Shown here piece by piece: positions 53,961-62,940 of a DNA stretch of 64,000 nt. This DNA comes from Pararhizobium polonicum (GTDB lineage Bacteria > Pseudomonadota > Alphaproteobacteria > Rhizobiales > Rhizobiaceae). A program made the translations under genes and the position numbers. Each line of letters begins with the position of its first letter. The stretch's first letter is position 1. Where the stretch lies: NCBI RefSeq assembly GCF_001687365.1, contig NZ_LGLV01000006.1, forward strand, positions 372,001 to 436,000, written 5' to 3'. The notes beneath the pieces were generated by a model that did no database searches, had not been told where the DNA came from, and saw nothing but the letters and a program-made list of their open reading frames with translations.

Positions 53961-54962
53961 ATGACTATTATCCGCAAACTCGCCGCCTGCACGGTTGCTC
54001 TGGGGGCATTGGTAACGGCGACCGCCGTTATCGCCGAAGAAAAGCCGAGCATCGTCACCGTGGTGAAGGTGACTGGTGAAAACTGGTTCACGCGCATGGA
54101 GGAAGGTGTCGTTGCCTATGGCAAGGACAATGCCGATGTCACCACAAGCCAGATCGGACCTGCCAAGGCAGACGCCGCCCAGCAGGCCCGTCTGATCGAG
54201 GATCTGGTTGCCAAAAAGGTCAGTGCCATTGCTGTCGTTCCAATGGATGCCGCGGCACTCGAAGGCGTTCTGAAACGCGCAGCACAGCGCGGCATCAAGG
54301 TCGTGACCCACGAGGCCGACAGCATGAAGAACACGCTGGTCGATATCGAAGCCTTCGACAACAAGGTATTCGGTGCGCGTTTCAACGAAAAGATTGCCGA
54401 GTGCATGGGTAAATCCGGCAAGTGGACGTCCTTCGTGGGTTCGCTCGGCAGCCTGACCCATGTCCAGTGGGCTGACGGTGGCGCAGAAAATGCCAAGAAG
54501 TACCCGGAAATGGAGCTGGTGTCCGAGAAGAACGAATCCTTCAACGACGCCAACAAGGCCTACGAAAAGGCGCGCGAAATCCTGCGCAAATACCCCGACA
54601 TCAAGGGCTTCCAGGGTGGGTCGGCCGTTGACGTGATCGGCATTGGCCGTGCTGTCGAGGAAGCTGGCCTGCAGGACAAGACATGCGTGTTCGGTATTGG
54701 CCTGCCGAAGGACACCGGTTCCTACCTTGAATCAGGCGCCGTCGACGGCATCAGCTTCTGGGATCCGAAGGATGCAGGCTTCGTGATGAACAAGGTCGCC
54801 GACATGGTTCTGAAGGGCGAAGAGATCAAGGACGGTATGGATCTCGGCGTTCCTGGCTATGAGAAGGTCACCGTCAAAAAGGGCGCCGGTGAGGGCGTGA
54901 TCCTGGTTGGCCAGGCCTGGGTCGATGTCAACAAGTCGAACTACTCGCAGTATCCGTTCTGA
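53961..54962 (+). CDS. Sugar ABC transporter substrate-binding protein (RbsB/LsrB-like)
   Basis: 333-residue periplasmic binding protein. Signal peptide ends near AVIA; mature sequence EEKPSIVTVVKVTGENWFTR and VSAIAVVPMDAAALEGVLKR fit the periplasmic-binding type 1 fold, closest in pattern to LsrB/rhamnose-type proteins. Excellent GGGAGGA ribosome site. It is followed by a strong 18-bp hairpin, as expected for a protein needed in excess. The ligand is unknown. Confidence 0.9.
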   Translation: MTIIRKLAACTVALGALVTATAVIAEEKPSIVTVVKVTGENWFTRMEEGVVAYGKDNADVTTSQIGPAKADAAQQARLIEDLVAKKVSAIAVVPMDAAALEGVLKRAAQRGIKVVTHEADSMKNTLVDIEAFDNKVFGARFNEKIAECMGKSGKWTSFVGSLGSLTHVQWADGGAENAKKYPEMELVSEKNESFNDANKAYEKAREILRKYPDIKGFQGGSAVDVIGIGRAVEEAGLQDKTCVFGIGLPKDTGSYLESGAVDGISFWDPKDAGFVMNKVADMVLKGEEIKDGMDLGVPGYEKVTVKKGAGEGVILVGQAWVDVNKSNYSQYPF

Positions 54963-54975
54963 TCGAACGCTGTTG

Positions 54976-55012
54976 TGCAACGCCGGGCTTCATGATGAAG
55001 CCCGGCGTTGCA
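54976..55012 (+). promoter_or_regulatory. Strong intercistronic hairpin after the binding-protein gene
   Basis: TGCAACGCCGGGCTTCAT and its exact reverse complement flank a single central G (37 nt in all), allowing an 18-bp stem (about 16 bp with a realistic loop). It sits 14 bp after the binding-protein stop and before the ATPase gene and lacks a T-tract. It likely stabilises the upstream message and limits read-through. Confidence 0.75.
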
Positions 55013-55052
55013 ATCGAGTGTTCGAGGAATGTCTCTTCATCAGGATCGTGCC

Positions 55053-56636
55053 ATGCAGCTCAAATCCACGGACGCCTCTCATCCCGATACGGGGCCGTCG
55101 AAAGCCGCGATTCCCTTTCTGGAAATCCGTGACGTCCAGAAGAGTTTTGGCGGTGTCCGGGCTTTGAAAGGCGTCAGCTTTGCCATCGAACCCGGCCAGA
55201 TTTATCATCTCATGGGCGAGAATGGCTGCGGCAAGAGCACGCTCATCAAAATTCTCTCGGGTGCGCAGCCGGCGGACAAGGGTGAGTTGCTGATCGATGG
55301 AAAACCGCTCGGCAAACTGACGCCGGTGGCGGCGCTGGCTGCCGGCATCGAGACCGTCTATCAAGACCTGTCGCTGCTGCCCAATCTCTCGGTTGCGGAA
55401 AATGTCGGTTTGACCCAGCAACTCGTCGCCTCTGCCGGAAAGCTCGCGCGCCGTCTCGATCTTGGCAGGATGCGCCAGACGGCGGAACGGGCATTGACAG
55501 CCGTCAACCTGCCGACAAACCGGCTATTCCTTTCGACACGCACCGATGAACTGCCGATTGCGACGCGCCAGCTGATCGCTATCGCCCGGGCCATTGCGTC
55601 GGATGCCAGGCTGGTCATCATGGACGAGCCGACCACCGCCCTGACCAAACGGGAAGTGGACAACCTCATCGGCGTGGTCGATCGTCTGCGCGCCAAGGGC
55701 GTCGCGGTGCTGTTCGTCACCCACAAGCTCGACGAATGCAAGTCGATCGGTGGTCGCGCCGTGATCATGCGCGATGGTCTCAAGGTTGCTGAATGCGATA
55801 TTGCCGATCACAGCAAGACGGAACTGGCCTTCTGGATGACCGGCAAGGTGCTGGACGAGGCGCGCTATCGCGACCAGCCGGCATTGGGGGACGATCTCCT
55901 GGCCGTCGACAAGCTATCGCGGCGCGACGGTTTCACCGATGTTTCCTTCACCATGCGGCGCGGCGAGGTGATTGGCATCACCGGCCTGTTGGACTCCGGA
56001 CGCAACGAACTTGCGCTGGCCATGGCCGGCGTCATTCCTGCGGACACCGGCCGCATTCGCCTCAATGGCGCTGACGTGACGCCGAAAACGCCCGCCGCCG
56101 CGATCGCCGCGGGCATCGGCTATGTGCCGGAAGACCGTCTTTCGGAAGGGCTGTTTCTGGAAAAATCGATCCAAGAAAACATCGTCATGCCGGTGCTGGA
56201 CCGGTTGCGCAACGTGTTCGGCATCGTCGATGGGCGCCGCAGCCGCGAACTGGCGGAGCGCACCATTGCGGATCTGCAGGTGGCGACGCCGGATGTTGCC
56301 AATCGAGTTCAGTCCCTGTCCGGGGGCAATCAGCAACGCGTCCTGATCGGCCGATGGCTGACGATCAATCCGAAGCTATTGATCCTGCACGGCCCGACCG
56401 TCGGTGTCGATGTGGGATCCAAGGATACGATTTTCCGGATCATTCAACGCCTTGCGGACGAAGGTATGGGGGTCGTGATCATCAGCGACGACCTGCCGGA
56501 GCTTCTGCAAAACTGCGACCGGATCATGGTGATGTGCAAGGGCAGCGTGGTCGAGACCTTCGAGGCCGAGGGGCTTGTCGAGGAGACGCTTTACCGCGCG
56601 CTGGTTCAAGAGACGACTGCAAGGACAGGGCAATGA
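55053..56636 (+). CDS. Sugar ABC transporter ATP-binding protein, duplicated (RbsA-like)
   Basis: 527-residue fused double ATPase. First half: GENGCGKST and MDEPTTALTKREV, with an altered signature (LPIATRQLIAIARAI). Second half: degenerate Walker A GLLDSGRNEL, signature LSGGNQQRVLIGRWL and LHGPTVGVDVGSKD. This asymmetry is normal for RbsA-type. ATG at 55053 has AGGA at 8 nt; in-frame starts at 55008 and 55029 fall near the hairpin. Confidence 0.9.
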   Translation: MQLKSTDASHPDTGPSKAAIPFLEIRDVQKSFGGVRALKGVSFAIEPGQIYHLMGENGCGKSTLIKILSGAQPADKGELLIDGKPLGKLTPVAALAAGIETVYQDLSLLPNLSVAENVGLTQQLVASAGKLARRLDLGRMRQTAERALTAVNLPTNRLFLSTRTDELPIATRQLIAIARAIASDARLVIMDEPTTALTKREVDNLIGVVDRLRAKGVAVLFVTHKLDECKSIGGRAVIMRDGLKVAECDIADHSKTELAFWMTGKVLDEARYRDQPALGDDLLAVDKLSRRDGFTDVSFTMRRGEVIGITGLLDSGRNELALAMAGVIPADTGRIRLNGADVTPKTPAAAIAAGIGYVPEDRLSEGLFLEKSIQENIVMPVLDRLRNVFGIVDGRRSRELAERTIADLQVATPDVANRVQSLSGGNQQRVLIGRWLTINPKLLILHGPTVGVDVGSKDTIFRIIQRLADEGMGVVIISDDLPELLQNCDRIMVMCKGSVVETFEAEGLVEETLYRALVQETTARTGQ

Positions 56637-57667
56637 CCGACGTGACTTCAACTGCAACCGTTCCGGCGCCGGTCGGCAAGCCGTCTGCCGCCGGCATCTG
56701 GCACTGGCTGCTACGTCATCCGCCGGTCTTTACATTGATCATGATCGTGCTGGTCTGCGTGGTGGTCGGCACGATCAATCCGGATTTCTGGCAGGTTGCA
56801 AACCTGTTCGACATCCTGCGCGCCTCCACGGTGCGCGGCCTGTTTGCACTGGGCGTGCTGGTGGTGTTGGCATCGGGCGGCATCGACGTTTCCTTCACGG
56901 CCATTGCGGCTTTCGTGATGTATTCCGTCACCATGCTGGTCACCAACTGGATTCCGGACATGCCGATGCCGGTCATTCTGGTGCTGGCTGCGACGGGAGG
57001 CGCCTGTTTCGGCGCCCTCAACGGACTTCTCGTTCATTCGCTACGGGCGCCGTCGCTGATCGTGACGATCGGCACGCAATATGTCATCCGCAGTTTCCTG
57101 CTGACCTTTGTCGGCACAGCATTGTTCATGAATATCCCGGTTTCGATGGAAACTTTCGGCAAGCTGGCGCTGTTCACCCATCACAGCGCCAATGGCATGA
57201 TCTCCGTGCTCCCGGCTTCGGTGCTGGTTCTGCTTGTCGCTGCCGTGATCACGTGGTGGATCTTGCAGCGGACGCTGATTGGCCGCGCTGTCTATGCTGT
57301 TGGCGGCAGTCCCGGTATCGCCGAGCGGCTCGGCTACAATCTGCGCGTCGTTCATGTCTTCGTCTTTGCGTATGCAGGGCTTCTGGCTGGCATCGCCGGG
57401 ATCATGCACGTGTCGAGCAACCGCCTGGCAAACCCTTTCGATCTTGCCGGAACCGAACTTGAGATCATCGCGGCCGTTGTTCTGGGCGGAGCGCGGATCA
57501 CGGGCGGGTCGGGAAGCGTCATTGGCACGATGCTCGGGGTGGTGCTGATCACGTTGGTCAGCAATGTGCTGATTCTAGTCGGGATTCCCAGCACGTGGCA
57601 GCTCGTGATCGTCGGTATCTTCATCGTTCTTGCTGGCACCGTGTTTTCGCTACGCCCCCGGCGCTAA
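56633..57667 (+). CDS. Sugar ABC transporter permease 2 (RbsC-like)
   Basis: 344-residue permease paralogous to the first one, with VLASGGIDVSFTAIAAFVMY, GALNGLLVHSLRAPSLIVTI and the conserved LEIIAAVVLGGARITGGSGS loop. ATG overlaps the ATPase stop (ATGA). Two distinct permeases in one operon follow the LsrC/LsrD or rhamnose RhaPQ layout. Confidence 0.9.
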   Translation: MTDVTSTATVPAPVGKPSAAGIWHWLLRHPPVFTLIMIVLVCVVVGTINPDFWQVANLFDILRASTVRGLFALGVLVVLASGGIDVSFTAIAAFVMYSVTMLVTNWIPDMPMPVILVLAATGGACFGALNGLLVHSLRAPSLIVTIGTQYVIRSFLLTFVGTALFMNIPVSMETFGKLALFTHHSANGMISVLPASVLVLLVAAVITWWILQRTLIGRAVYAVGGSPGIAERLGYNLRVVHVFVFAYAGLLAGIAGIMHVSSNRLANPFDLAGTELEIIAAVVLGGARITGGSGSVIGTMLGVVLITLVSNVLILVGIPSTWQLVIVGIFIVLAGTVFSLRPRR

Positions 57668-57760
57668 TTGACCGGAATGGCTTATGTGCTCGGCTTCCGA
57701 GGGCCGTGGGCAGGATAAGAGGTCCCTCGGGAGACAGATTTCATCAGGGAGGTTAAGTGC

Positions 57761-58708
57761 ATGGTGCACGACGTATCCGTAATCGGACTTTACATTCTCG
57801 ATATTCTCGGCCGGCCGGTCGACCGCATTCCGGCGGGGGGCAATGTCGAGTTCATCGACGAGATTCGTCTGACCGTTGCCGGTACCGCCGGCGGCACGGT
57901 GGTGGATCTGGCAAAGCTGGGGCTCAACTGCCTGGCCGTCGGCGCTGTTGGCGACGATGAAAAAGCAGATTTCGTTCTGGCCACGCTGGATCGTTTCGGC
58001 ATCGACAGAACCGAAATGCAGCGCATCCCCGGCGTGCCGACATCTGCGACCATCCTCAACATCCGCCGCAATGGCGAAAGGCCTGCTCTGCACGTGCGCG
58101 GTGCATCTGGACATTTCGAGATTCCGGAAGATGCCCGCGAGCGCGTTCTGGCGCCGCCGATCGTTCACCTCGGCGGTACCGGCCTGCTCGATCGCCTCGA
58201 CGGCGAGCCGAGCCGTATTCTGCTTGAGGAAGCCAAGCGATACGGCCGGACTGTAACCTTCGACCTGCTGGGCGCGAGCGAGAAGACGCTGCCGCTCATC
58301 CGTCCGCTTTTCCCCTATATCGACTACTTCATGCCGTCAGTGGAAGAGGCGATGCTGATCTCCGGCCAGAAGACCGCTGAAGACGCCGGGCGCTTCTTCA
58401 CCGATCTCGGTGTCAAGCACTGCGTGTTCACCATGGGCGGTGATGGGGTCTGCTTCATGGATGCACAACGGAATAGCTTGAAACTGCCGGCCTTCGAGAT
58501 CGATGTTGTCGATACCACCGGCTGCGGTGATGCCTTCAATGCCGGCTTCATCGCCGCGCTTCATCATAAGATGGACACAGAAACCGCGATGAAGTTTGCA
58601 CAGGCGTCGGCTGCGCTGGTTGCAACCGGGCTCGGCTCGGATGCCGGGATCGTCTCGTTCGAGGGGACCTGGGATTTCATGAAGACAGCCCGCGTCAAGA
58701 CCAATTGA
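57761..58708 (+). CDS. PfkB-family carbohydrate kinase
   Basis: 315-residue ribokinase-fold kinase. It has the substrate lid start GGTVVDLAKLGL, and the ATP/anion-hole signature DVVDTTGCGDAFNAGFIAAL with the catalytic Asp. GGAGG ribosome site. In the operon it should phosphorylate the imported sugar or an isomer; the product would be cleaved by the aldolase/SDR protein encoded downstream. Sugar identity unknown. Converges on the sorC-type gene. Confidence 0.9.
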   Translation: MVHDVSVIGLYILDILGRPVDRIPAGGNVEFIDEIRLTVAGTAGGTVVDLAKLGLNCLAVGAVGDDEKADFVLATLDRFGIDRTEMQRIPGVPTSATILNIRRNGERPALHVRGASGHFEIPEDARERVLAPPIVHLGGTGLLDRLDGEPSRILLEEAKRYGRTVTFDLLGASEKTLPLIRPLFPYIDYFMPSVEEAMLISGQKTAEDAGRFFTDLGVKHCVFTMGGDGVCFMDAQRNSLKLPAFEIDVVDTTGCGDAFNAGFIAALHHKMDTETAMKFAQASAALVATGLGSDAGIVSFEGTWDFMKTARVKTN

Positions 58709-58778
58709 CACGGCACACTCCGGGAGCAAAGCCGGCCTGCTCGTTGTTTCCGGATGGAACGGCGAGCGGGCACACGGG

Positions 58779-59756
58779 CTATTCCAACAGCATCTCCGCC
58801 GTGGCGATGTCGGTCACCAGATGGGTGGCGAAACCGCCCTTCAATGTTGCGCGGATCGCCGGAACCTTGAACGCACCGCCGGCAACGCAGAGGCGGCGGG
58901 GGACCTGGGCCAGTTCGTTCAGCTCTATCCCCACCATGCGATCATCGAGCTCGCCAGTCACCGGATTGCCGTCGGCATCGATGAAGCGGCAGATCAGTAC
59001 GGCGACCGCGCCATTGGCCTCATAGAGATCGATCTCTTCCTGGTTGGCGATATTTGCAGAGCGCATCAAGGTCTGGGGGCCAATGTCGCCAACACCGAAC
59101 AGGATCATATTGGCCGAATGAATAAGCTCGAACTGTTTGACGAGCACCGGCTCGGCAAGAAGCTGTCTCTTCAACGCCGGTGTCGAGAGTAGGGCCGGCG
59201 CCAAAAGGTTGACGCAGCGCGCATGGATACGGTTGGACATCAAGGAGGTGCAGAACTCGGGTGAGAAGTCCGGGTTGCCGATGGAGCTACCCGATACCTG
59301 GACGACGGTCAGCCCAGCCAGCGGTTCCGGCAGGGATATATAGTCGGCCACGGCAAGTACGGTTTGTCCCCAGGCCACGCCGATCGTATCGCCCTCCTGA
59401 ACCATGTCGGCGAGAAGACGGGCACCTGCCTCCCCGAGCCGTTGGACGAGGGGCGTGGTATCCGCAGCGGGGATGACGAGCGCCCCATCAAGGCCGAATT
59501 TATCCTTCAGGCGCCGGGCAATGCCGGTGCGGCTGCCGACCTCGGTGTTGATGCGGATGGAAACGAGACCACGTTCACGAGCTTCCTGCAGGAAGTTGAC
59601 GATCGTCGCCCTTGAGACGCCGATCATCTTGGCGATGTCGCTCTGCGTTAACTGGTCCACATAATAGAGCCATGCCGCCCAAACGACAGCATCGTCGAAC
59701 TCCGCCGGCAGGACTATGCTCTCTCCGATCGACCGGTTTGCACGCGCAGCGTCCAT
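58779..59756 (-). CDS. SorC-family (sugar-binding) transcriptional regulator
   Basis: 325-residue regulator. The N-terminal helix-turn-helix (LYYVDQLTQSDIAKMIGVSR, then ATIVNFLQEARERGLV) is followed by a sugar-phosphate-isomerase-like effector domain (VGVAWGQ-type region GDTIGVAWGQTVLAV, and GVGDIGPQTL). Such proteins repress or activate catabolic genes in response to a phosphorylated sugar. Transcribed toward the kinase gene and divergently from the aldolase gene, with a repeat-rich gap upstream. Confidence 0.9.
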   Translation of the reverse strand: MDAARANRSIGESIVLPAEFDDAVVWAAWLYYVDQLTQSDIAKMIGVSRATIVNFLQEARERGLVSIRINTEVGSRTGIARRLKDKFGLDGALVIPAADTTPLVQRLGEAGARLLADMVQEGDTIGVAWGQTVLAVADYISLPEPLAGLTVVQVSGSSIGNPDFSPEFCTSLMSNRIHARCVNLLAPALLSTPALKRQLLAEPVLVKQFELIHSANMILFGVGDIGPQTLMRSANIANQEEIDLYEANGAVAVLICRFIDADGNPVTGELDDRMVGIELNELAQVPRRLCVAGGAFKVPAIRATLKGGFATHLVTDIATAEMLLE

Positions 59757-59810
59757 TATCCATTGCTCCGCTGGACTATCATAACTCTCTCCTCACCCTG
59801 TCAGGTGGCG

Positions 59811-59844
59811 TTTGTCAAACAAATTTATCGCGTACATTGACAAA
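59811..59844. promoter_or_regulatory. Candidate SorC operator in the divergent promoter
   Basis: TTTGTCAA (59811-59818) and TTGACAAA (59837-59844) form an 8-bp inverted repeat with 18 bp between, located 55 bp upstream of the regulator start. The left arm is itself near-palindromic (GTTTGTCAAAC). The same TTGACAA half-site occurs at the promoter of the ABC operon (52725). Confidence 0.55.
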
Positions 59845-59894
59845 AGACACCATGAGGTGCCATTTGTTTCTGCGAGATGATGGGAGGAGCCAAA

Positions 59895-60110
59895 ATGCAA
59901 TCGACAGCCATAGGCTGGCCGTTGGTGGTCCGGAACATGTCAGCCGGCAATGTCGCCTGCGGCGGGTTCCGACGCTCCGGTACCATCCTTCCCTCCCGTA
60001 TTCACACCGTTGCGGGGATCGCGTCGGCCGTAGCACTGCGGCCCATTTTCCCTCTTCCATACCCCGCGCGGCAGATCGAACCGCGTGGTCAGCACAGGAG
60101 CCTTGCATGA
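59895..60110 (+). CDS. Possible small ORF (71 aa) coupled to the aldolase gene
   Basis: ATG at 59895 has a near-perfect ribosome site GGGAGGAG at 5 nt, and the frame ends with TGA overlapping the aldolase ATG (ATGA). The product starts MQSTAIGWPLVVRNMSAGN and is Arg/Pro-rich with no known family, and the body looks weakly coding. It could be a translated leader, a relic, or a genuine small protein. The remaining 59757-60106 gap otherwise holds only promoter sequence. Confidence 0.35.
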   Translation: MQSTAIGWPLVVRNMSAGNVACGGFRRSGTILPSRIHTVAGIASAVALRPIFPLPYPARQIEPRGQHRSLA

Positions 60111-62155
60111 AGTCCAGATGGTCAGATACAGAATTCACGCGCGTCGTCGACGCCTATGTTGCGGCTGGCGTCAATCGCGATCTCGCCATCCGCACCTATA
60201 CGACCCGTCTTCTCGGGTGTGATCCGGAACTGGTTCTGCACGGCGGCGGGAATACCTCGGTCAAGACGACGTTCATCGAGATGGACGGAACCGAGGTTGA
60301 CGTCCTGTGCGTCAAGGGCAGCGGTTGGGATATGGGCACGATCGAGCCGGCGGGCCTGCCGGCGGTTCGCCTCCAGCCGCTTCAGGCGATGGTGAAATTC
60401 CCAACGCTGAGCGACGACGATATGGTGATGCTTCAGCGCCGGTTACTGATGGATCCGGCCGCGCCGAACCCTTCGGTCGAAGCGATTCTGCACGCAAACC
60501 TGCCTTTCCGGCACATCGACCATACTCATGCCAACGCAATCGTGTCGCTGACCAACCAGCCGCATGGTGAAGACCTGGTACGCGAACTGTTCCCCGATTC
60601 GATCATCGTGCCCTACGTGATGCCGGGATTCGATCTTGCAAAGGCCTGCGACGAGGCATTCCGCGCCAATCCGGGCGGCGATGGCATGATCCTGCTGAAA
60701 CACGGCATCTTCAGCTGGTCGGACGATCCGCGTGAGTCCTACGAGAAGATGATCGCGGCCATCGACAAGGCGGAACGTCGCATTTCACAGGGCAATCCGC
60801 GCCCGTTCACCATCGTCAAACAGCCGGAACATCTTGCGACTGCTGCGGAAATCGCCCCGGTTCTGCGCGGTGCCATCGCTCTTGATACCGGTATCGAGGG
60901 CCTGCCGCGCCGTTTTGTTTTGGAACATCGATCCACTCCCGACGTGCTGGATTTCTGCAACGCGGCCAACGTTTCTGATCTGGTCCGTCGCGGCAATGCG
61001 ACGCCTGAGCATGTCATCCACATCAAGCGGTTCGGCGTGGCGTTGCCCGCCCCCGTTGCAGGGGACATGGCTGCGTGGACGGCGGGTGTGCATGAGGCGA
61101 TAGCGGCCTACAAGGCCGAGTACAAAGCCTATTTCGAACGCAACAATGCACGTGTCGGCGGCAACAAGCGCATGCTGGACCCGATGCCTCGTGTCTTCTA
61201 TGTGGCGGGCGTTGGTCTGTTTGCCGCAGGCCCGACGAAGAAGGCCTCCAACGTCGGCGCGGATGTCGCCGAGGCAACGATCAACGTCATCCGTAATGCC
61301 GAAGGCATCGAACGCTTCGAGGCGCTGTCGGAAGAACATCTGTTCGATATCGAGTACTGGTCGCTGGAGCAGGTCAAGCTTGCCAAACAGGCGGAAAAGC
61401 CGCTGACACGGCAGGTGGCTGTGATCACCGGCGGCGCAGGCGGCCTCGGATTATCGATCGCCGAGGCTCTGCATGCCGAAGGCGCCGAGATTGTGCTGCT
61501 TGATCTGGCCGAGGATACCTTGAAAAAGGAAGCCAAGCGGTTGGGCGGTATCGGCCTCGTGTGTGACGTGACCAAGCCTGAAGAGGTGGATGCGGCGCTT
61601 GCCAAGGTTGCCGTCCACTTCGGCGGCGTCGATATCATCATCTCGAATGCCGGCGCTGCCTTCCAGGGTGCGATGGTCGATGTCAGCGACGAATTGCTCC
61701 AGAAAGCGTTCGCATTGAATTTCTGGGGACATCATTACATGGCGCGTGGTGCCGTGCGGATCATGAAGGAGCAGGGAACCGGTGGCGCGCTTGTCTTCAA
61801 TGTGTCGAAGCAGGCGATCAACCCAGGCCCGGATTTCGGCCCGTACGGTACATCGAAGGCGGCATTGATGGCATTGATGCGGCAGTATGCCGTCGAGCAT
61901 GGTGCCGACGGCATCACCTCCAATGCGGTCAATGCCGATCGTATCCGCACCGGCCTGATGACCGACCAGATGGTCGAGGATCGCAGCCGCGCACGCGGCA
62001 TGACACCGGAAGCCTACATGCGGGGCAATCTCGTGCATCGTGAGGTGACAGGCAATGACGTCGCAGCCGCCTTCGTCCATCTCGCCAAAGCCCGCACCAG
62101 CACGGGCGCGGTCATCACCGTCGATGGCGGCAATGTCGCCGCCATGATGCGGTAA
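60107..62155 (+). CDS. Bifunctional class II aldolase / short-chain dehydrogenase (RhaD-like, COG3347 type)
   Basis: 682-residue fusion. Residues about 1-400 are a class II (zinc) aldolase: HGGGNTSVKT phosphate site, metal ligands in HIDHTHANAIVS (His-x-His) and a later KHGIFSW. Residues about 420-682 are an SDR: VITGGAGGLGLSIAEAL, ISNAGAAF and YGTSKAAL (Tyr-x-x-x-Lys). It should split a ketose-1-phosphate to DHAP and an aldehyde and then oxidise or reduce the aldehyde. This resembles RhaD-type fusions, but no rhamnose kinase or isomerase is present. AGGAG at 6 nt supports the ATG at 60107. Confidence 0.9.
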   Translation: MKSRWSDTEFTRVVDAYVAAGVNRDLAIRTYTTRLLGCDPELVLHGGGNTSVKTTFIEMDGTEVDVLCVKGSGWDMGTIEPAGLPAVRLQPLQAMVKFPTLSDDDMVMLQRRLLMDPAAPNPSVEAILHANLPFRHIDHTHANAIVSLTNQPHGEDLVRELFPDSIIVPYVMPGFDLAKACDEAFRANPGGDGMILLKHGIFSWSDDPRESYEKMIAAIDKAERRISQGNPRPFTIVKQPEHLATAAEIAPVLRGAIALDTGIEGLPRRFVLEHRSTPDVLDFCNAANVSDLVRRGNATPEHVIHIKRFGVALPAPVAGDMAAWTAGVHEAIAAYKAEYKAYFERNNARVGGNKRMLDPMPRVFYVAGVGLFAAGPTKKASNVGADVAEATINVIRNAEGIERFEALSEEHLFDIEYWSLEQVKLAKQAEKPLTRQVAVITGGAGGLGLSIAEALHAEGAEIVLLDLAEDTLKKEAKRLGGIGLVCDVTKPEEVDAALAKVAVHFGGVDIIISNAGAAFQGAMVDVSDELLQKAFALNFWGHHYMARGAVRIMKEQGTGGALVFNVSKQAINPGPDFGPYGTSKAALMALMRQYAVEHGADGITSNAVNADRIRTGLMTDQMVEDRSRARGMTPEAYMRGNLVHREVTGNDVAAAFVHLAKARTSTGAVITVDGGNVAAMMR

Positions 62156-62940
62156 TACACGCCGTCTTCGCAGCGGAAGAGCCCCGAATCCTGCCCACCG
62201 ACCAGCATCCGATCTTCGGGTGTCGGCCGGTGTCTCTGTTTTTTAACCGTGCAATAGGGTGGTCGGCCTCACGACCGATCCGGGAGAGGGCTGTCGATGA
62301 TCGTCTGCATATCGATCCGGCTGCGATTCATGCATGTGCCCGGCTGAGCGGAGGGCGCCCGCGCTCCGATTCACGACCGGTTCGAGATGATCGCACCGAA
62401 GATTTGAGGCCATGCATTTTGAGGCCATGCATAAAGTCAGCGACGAGGGCAACGCGTATGCACCAGTCTCTTTCGACTGATCAACAGGCGGCTGTTTCAA
62501 TGTTGCGGATGGTTCGTTCGGTGTGCTCCGCTGCGACGACTGGTCAACGGTGCGTTCGCCTGGATGCTCTTGTGGATGCCTGGAAACGCACTGATTGACA
62601 CCGGGTTTTTGAGACGCGGTGGCACCCGCTTCCCAAAGCACCTTCATCACTCAATCGGATCGATCCAACTGGACCAGGCCTTGCATTGTCGGTGCGACCG
62701 CAGAAGTCTTGAGCTTGCCCCGTTGATCCAATGCATTTTTCAGTCGGCTCAATGGCTCATCCAGAGAACCGGAGAATGCAGTGCATTCTTGTCTACGAGA
62801 GCGAAGATCGCCCGCCAGAATCACGTGCACTTGATTCGTGCCCGAAATTCGAGAGTAACGCGAATGTAAGCTTTTTAGCCAAATCATAGCCTCTCCAGCC
62901 CCGGAAAACCCGCGTGATACAGCCGCGGATGGGAAGCGCC
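62156..62940. other. Gene-poor stretch of about 785 bp
   Basis: No open frame here shows a recognisable family, a good ribosome site or convincing codon use on either strand. It holds one short tandem repeat (next entry). A terminator for the aldolase gene is not evident. It may be decayed sequence at a locus boundary. Confidence 0.5.
62403..62432. repeat. 15-bp perfect tandem duplication
   Basis: TTTGAGGCCATGCAT occurs twice back to back. Two copies only; no further units nearby. Confidence 0.85.

Noticed and set aside
62403-62432. Tandem repeat as a CRISPR or satellite
   Set aside because: Only two contiguous 15-bp copies without spacers; likely a simple duplication.
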